From assembly GCA_019747815.1 (NCBI GenBank), contig JAIEQJ010000055.1, forward strand, positions 1 through 64,000: a stretch of 64,000 nucleotides of DNA. Direction: 5' to 3'. The position numbers and the translations under genes were made by a program. Positions 62,271 to 64,000 of the stretch are shown piece after piece; position 1 is the first letter of the stretch, and each line of letters starts with the position of its first letter. Source of the DNA: Hyphomonadaceae bacterium. GTDB taxonomy: Bacteria > Pseudomonadota > Alphaproteobacteria > Rhizobiales > Hyphomicrobiaceae. The notes under the pieces were generated by a model. It had not been told where the DNA came from. It was given only the letters and a program-made list of their open reading frames with translations, and made no database searches.

Positions 62271-64000
62271 TCACGGATTGGCGAGCCGCTTCTTCTCGTC
62301 GTGGGCGCGCTGCACGATGTAGGCGCGCAGCGTCTCGACGTCATCGGCCTTGAGATGGCGGGCGAACGCGATCATGCCGTTCTTCACCATGGTTCCGTCG
62401 AGCACGATCGATTTCCAGGCATCGGCGGAGGCGAGCGTTGCCGAGTAGCGCAGATCCGGCACCATGCCGCCCGACACCGCGGTGTCGCCGTGGCACATCA
62501 TGCAGTACGTTTGATAGAGGCGCTTGCCTTCGGCGATCTTCTCGGCAGGCGCGGTGGCAGGCGGCGGGTCGAGCACCCGCGCCGCCGTCTTGAGCGGCGG
62601 CAACTCGGCCTTGGCGCCGAGCTTGAAGGTGAGCACGCGATTGAACGTGCCCTTGGCCGCGTCGAGCACGATCTCGCCGACGACGGTGGGGGCGGCGCCG
62701 CCCCAGCCGGCGTTGACCGTCACATACTGCTCGCCGTCCACTTCGTAGGTCACCGGCGCGGCGACGATGCCGGTCTGCGTGGGGAAATCCCACAGCGTCT
62801 TGCCGGTGGCGGCCTCGTAAGCCACGAACCGGCCCTGGCCGTTGCCCTGGAACAGGAGGCCACCGGCCGTGGAGAGCAGGCCGCCGTTCCACGGCAGCGG
62901 ATGCTCGATCGTCCAGGCGGGTTTGCGGGCGATCGGATCCCAGGCAACCAAGCGGCCCTTGGTGGAGGCGCGGATCGCCTTGCGGGTTGCCTCGTCGTCG
63001 GGGATCGCCGAGCCGACGGGATCAAGGCCGATGTTCCAGAAGATGCCAAGCCGCCTCTCGAACGTCTTGGGATCAACCGGCGTGTAGCCGAAGCCCGCCT
63101 CGATGGCTGGGATATAGACATAGCCCGTCTGCGGGCTGTAGCTCATGGGCTGCCAGTTGTGGGCGCCGAGCGGGCCCGGCAGCACCAGCGCCGGCTTGTT
63201 GAGCGTGCTCCAGCGCGCTTCCGCCTTCTCGATGGGCCGCCCGGTCTTGGGGTCGAGCCCCTCCGCCCAGGTCACCGTGCCGTAGGCCGTGCCGGAGATG
63301 AATGCGCCGGTCTCGCGGTCGAGCACATAGAAGAAGCCGTTCTTCGGTGCCTGCAGGATGCACTTGCGCAAACGCCCGTCGATCATCAGGTCCACGAGAA
63401 TCATGTGCTGCGTGGCCGTGTAATCCCAATCTTCGCCCGGCGTGGTCTGGAAATGCCAGACGTACTCGCCGGTGTCGGGGCGGACAGCGACGATCGAGGA
63501 CAGGAACAGGTTGTCGCCCTTGCCGTCGCTGCGGATCTTGTAGTTCCAGGTCGAGCCGTTGCCGACGCCGACGTAGAGGAGATCGAGGTCGGGATCGTAG
63601 GCCATCGAATCCCACACCGTGCCGCCGCCGCCATACTTCCACCACTCCCCGCTCCAGGTCTTGGCGATCATCTCGACGGTCTTGCTCTCGAAGCCGTCCT
63701 TGGGATTGCCGGGCACCGTGTAGAAGCGCCAGGCCATCTTGCCGGTGTCGGCGTCGTAGGCCGACACGTAGCCGCGCACGCCGAACTCCGCGCCGCCGTT
63801 GCCGATCAGCACCTTGCCTTTGACGACACGCGGGGCACCGGTGATGGTGTAGTCCTGCGACTGATCGACGGTGAGCGTCTCCCAGATCTTGGCACCGCTC
63901 TTGGCGTCGAGCGCGATCAGCCGCCCGTCGAAGGCGCCGAGAAAAACCTTGCCGCCCCACACCGCAACGCCGCGATTGACCACGTCGCAGCAGCCCTTGG
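62271..64000 (-). CDS. PQQ-dependent quinohaemoprotein alcohol dehydrogenase, 5-prime end outside window
   Basis: Partial gene of at least 575 codons, open to the window edge. It is a periplasmic alcohol dehydrogenase with an eight-bladed PQQ propeller and a C-terminal cytochrome c domain (YCMMCHG). The adjacent Cys-Cys pair that closes over PQQ is at the edge (GCCDVVNRG). Propeller docking repeats are present, for example AYDADTGKMAWRF. The active Asp is in EDWDYTATQ; the residue two after it is Thr, not the extra Asp of lanthanide enzymes, so calcium is predicted. KNGFFYVLDRETGAFIS fits ethanol-type quinohaemoproteins. Confidence 0.92.
   Translation of the reverse strand, partial: KGCCDVVNRGVAVWGGKVFLGAFDGRLIALDAKSGAKIWETLTVDQSQDYTITGAPRVVKGKVLIGNGGAEFGVRGYVSAYDADTGKMAWRFYTVPGNPKDGFESKTVEMIAKTWSGEWWKYGGGGTVWDSMAYDPDLDLLYVGVGNGSTWNYKIRSDGKGDNLFLSSIVAVRPDTGEYVWHFQTTPGEDWDYTATQHMILVDLMIDGRLRKCILQAPKNGFFYVLDRETGAFISGTAYGTVTWAEGLDPKTGRPIEKAEARWSTLNKPALVLPGPLGAHNWQPMSYSPQTGYVYIPAIEAGFGYTPVDPKTFERRLGIFWNIGLDPVGSAIPDDEATRKAIRASTKGRLVAWDPIARKPAWTIEHPLPWNGGLLSTAGGLLFQGNGQGRFVAYEAATGKTLWDFPTQTGIVAAPVTYEVDGEQYVTVNAGWGGAAPTVVGEIVLDAAKGTFNRVLTFKLGAKAELPPLKTAARVLDPPPATAPAEKIAEGKRLYQTYCMMCHGDTAVSGGMVPDLRYSATLASADAWKSIVLDGTMVKNGMIAFARHLKADDVETLRAYIVQRAHDEKKRLANP

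Overview
The window is GC-rich chromosomal DNA. Gene families and cluster types point to an alphaproteobacterium, probably Hyphomicrobiales (Rhizobiales) or a near relative. Supporting signs are an orphan BcsS-type cellulose protein, a phasin-like protein, GluQ, many Bug/TctC solute receptors, class III CoA-transferases and an oxalate-formate module of the Methylobacterium/Bradyrhizobium type. No rRNA, tRNA or CRISPR array was seen. The genus cannot be fixed by eye.

Layout. (1) 1-3.5 kb: a broken IS701-type transposase and a second inverted copy of the same IS end bracket a small hypothetical gene, gluQ, a secreted protein and a 3-methyladenine DNA glycosylase. (2) 3.7-10.2 kb, minus strand: a six-gene operon with two ABC ATPases, a binding protein, two permeases and an acetamidase/formamidase-type hydrolase. 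(3) 10.5-20.3 kb: a mosaic with an IS630 remnant beside a dead hydrolase gene, an HNH protein, small orphan genes, an alpha/beta hydrolase, two MFS carriers, a phasin-like gene, bcsS, a universal stress protein and an RraA-type aldolase. (4) 20.5-42.1 kb: a C1/oxalate block. On the minus strand a GntR regulator is followed by oxc, frc, a formyltransferase-like gene and fhs. Divergently come tctA-tctC-tctB and, after a TerC gene, an NAD-type formate dehydrogenase (fused NuoE/NuoF-like beta plus NuoG-like alpha). Then come a MaoC gene, an MFS carrier and a two-subunit molybdenum hydroxylase. This block lies between two identical, inversely oriented 77-bp palindromic elements. (5) 42.2-49.0 kb, plus strand: an S9 peptidase, a TAXI-type receptor, a D-2-hydroxyacid dehydrogenase and a membrane-fused spermidine-synthase-like protein. 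(6) 49.1-58.5 kb, minus strand: a nine-gene operon joining a Dpp/Opp-type importer to an acyl-CoA dehydrogenase, two class III CoA-transferases and a MaoC hydratase. (7) 58.7-64 kb: an amidase, a Bug receptor, a lectin-like secreted protein and the 3-prime part of a PQQ- and haem-containing alcohol dehydrogenase cut by the window edge.

How the genes work together. Oxalate would be activated by Frc and decarboxylated by Oxc to formyl-CoA. Formate released by Frc can be oxidised to CO2 by the formate dehydrogenase or attached to tetrahydrofolate by Fhs. The adjacent Tct system, whose promoter faces the GntR gene, is a candidate importer for this pathway. A palindrome TGGTATACCA in that divergent promoter region has a one-mismatch relative upstream of the formate dehydrogenase, which suggests a shared regulator.

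The least explained signals are: a family of CTAG-bounded hairpin elements with a conserved 3-nt bulge; insertions that sit on the CTAG of TAG stop codons; a tiny translationally coupled ORF between the formate dehydrogenase subunits; an ALDH1L-like formyltransferase in the oxalate operon; and an importer with unusual ATPase loops.
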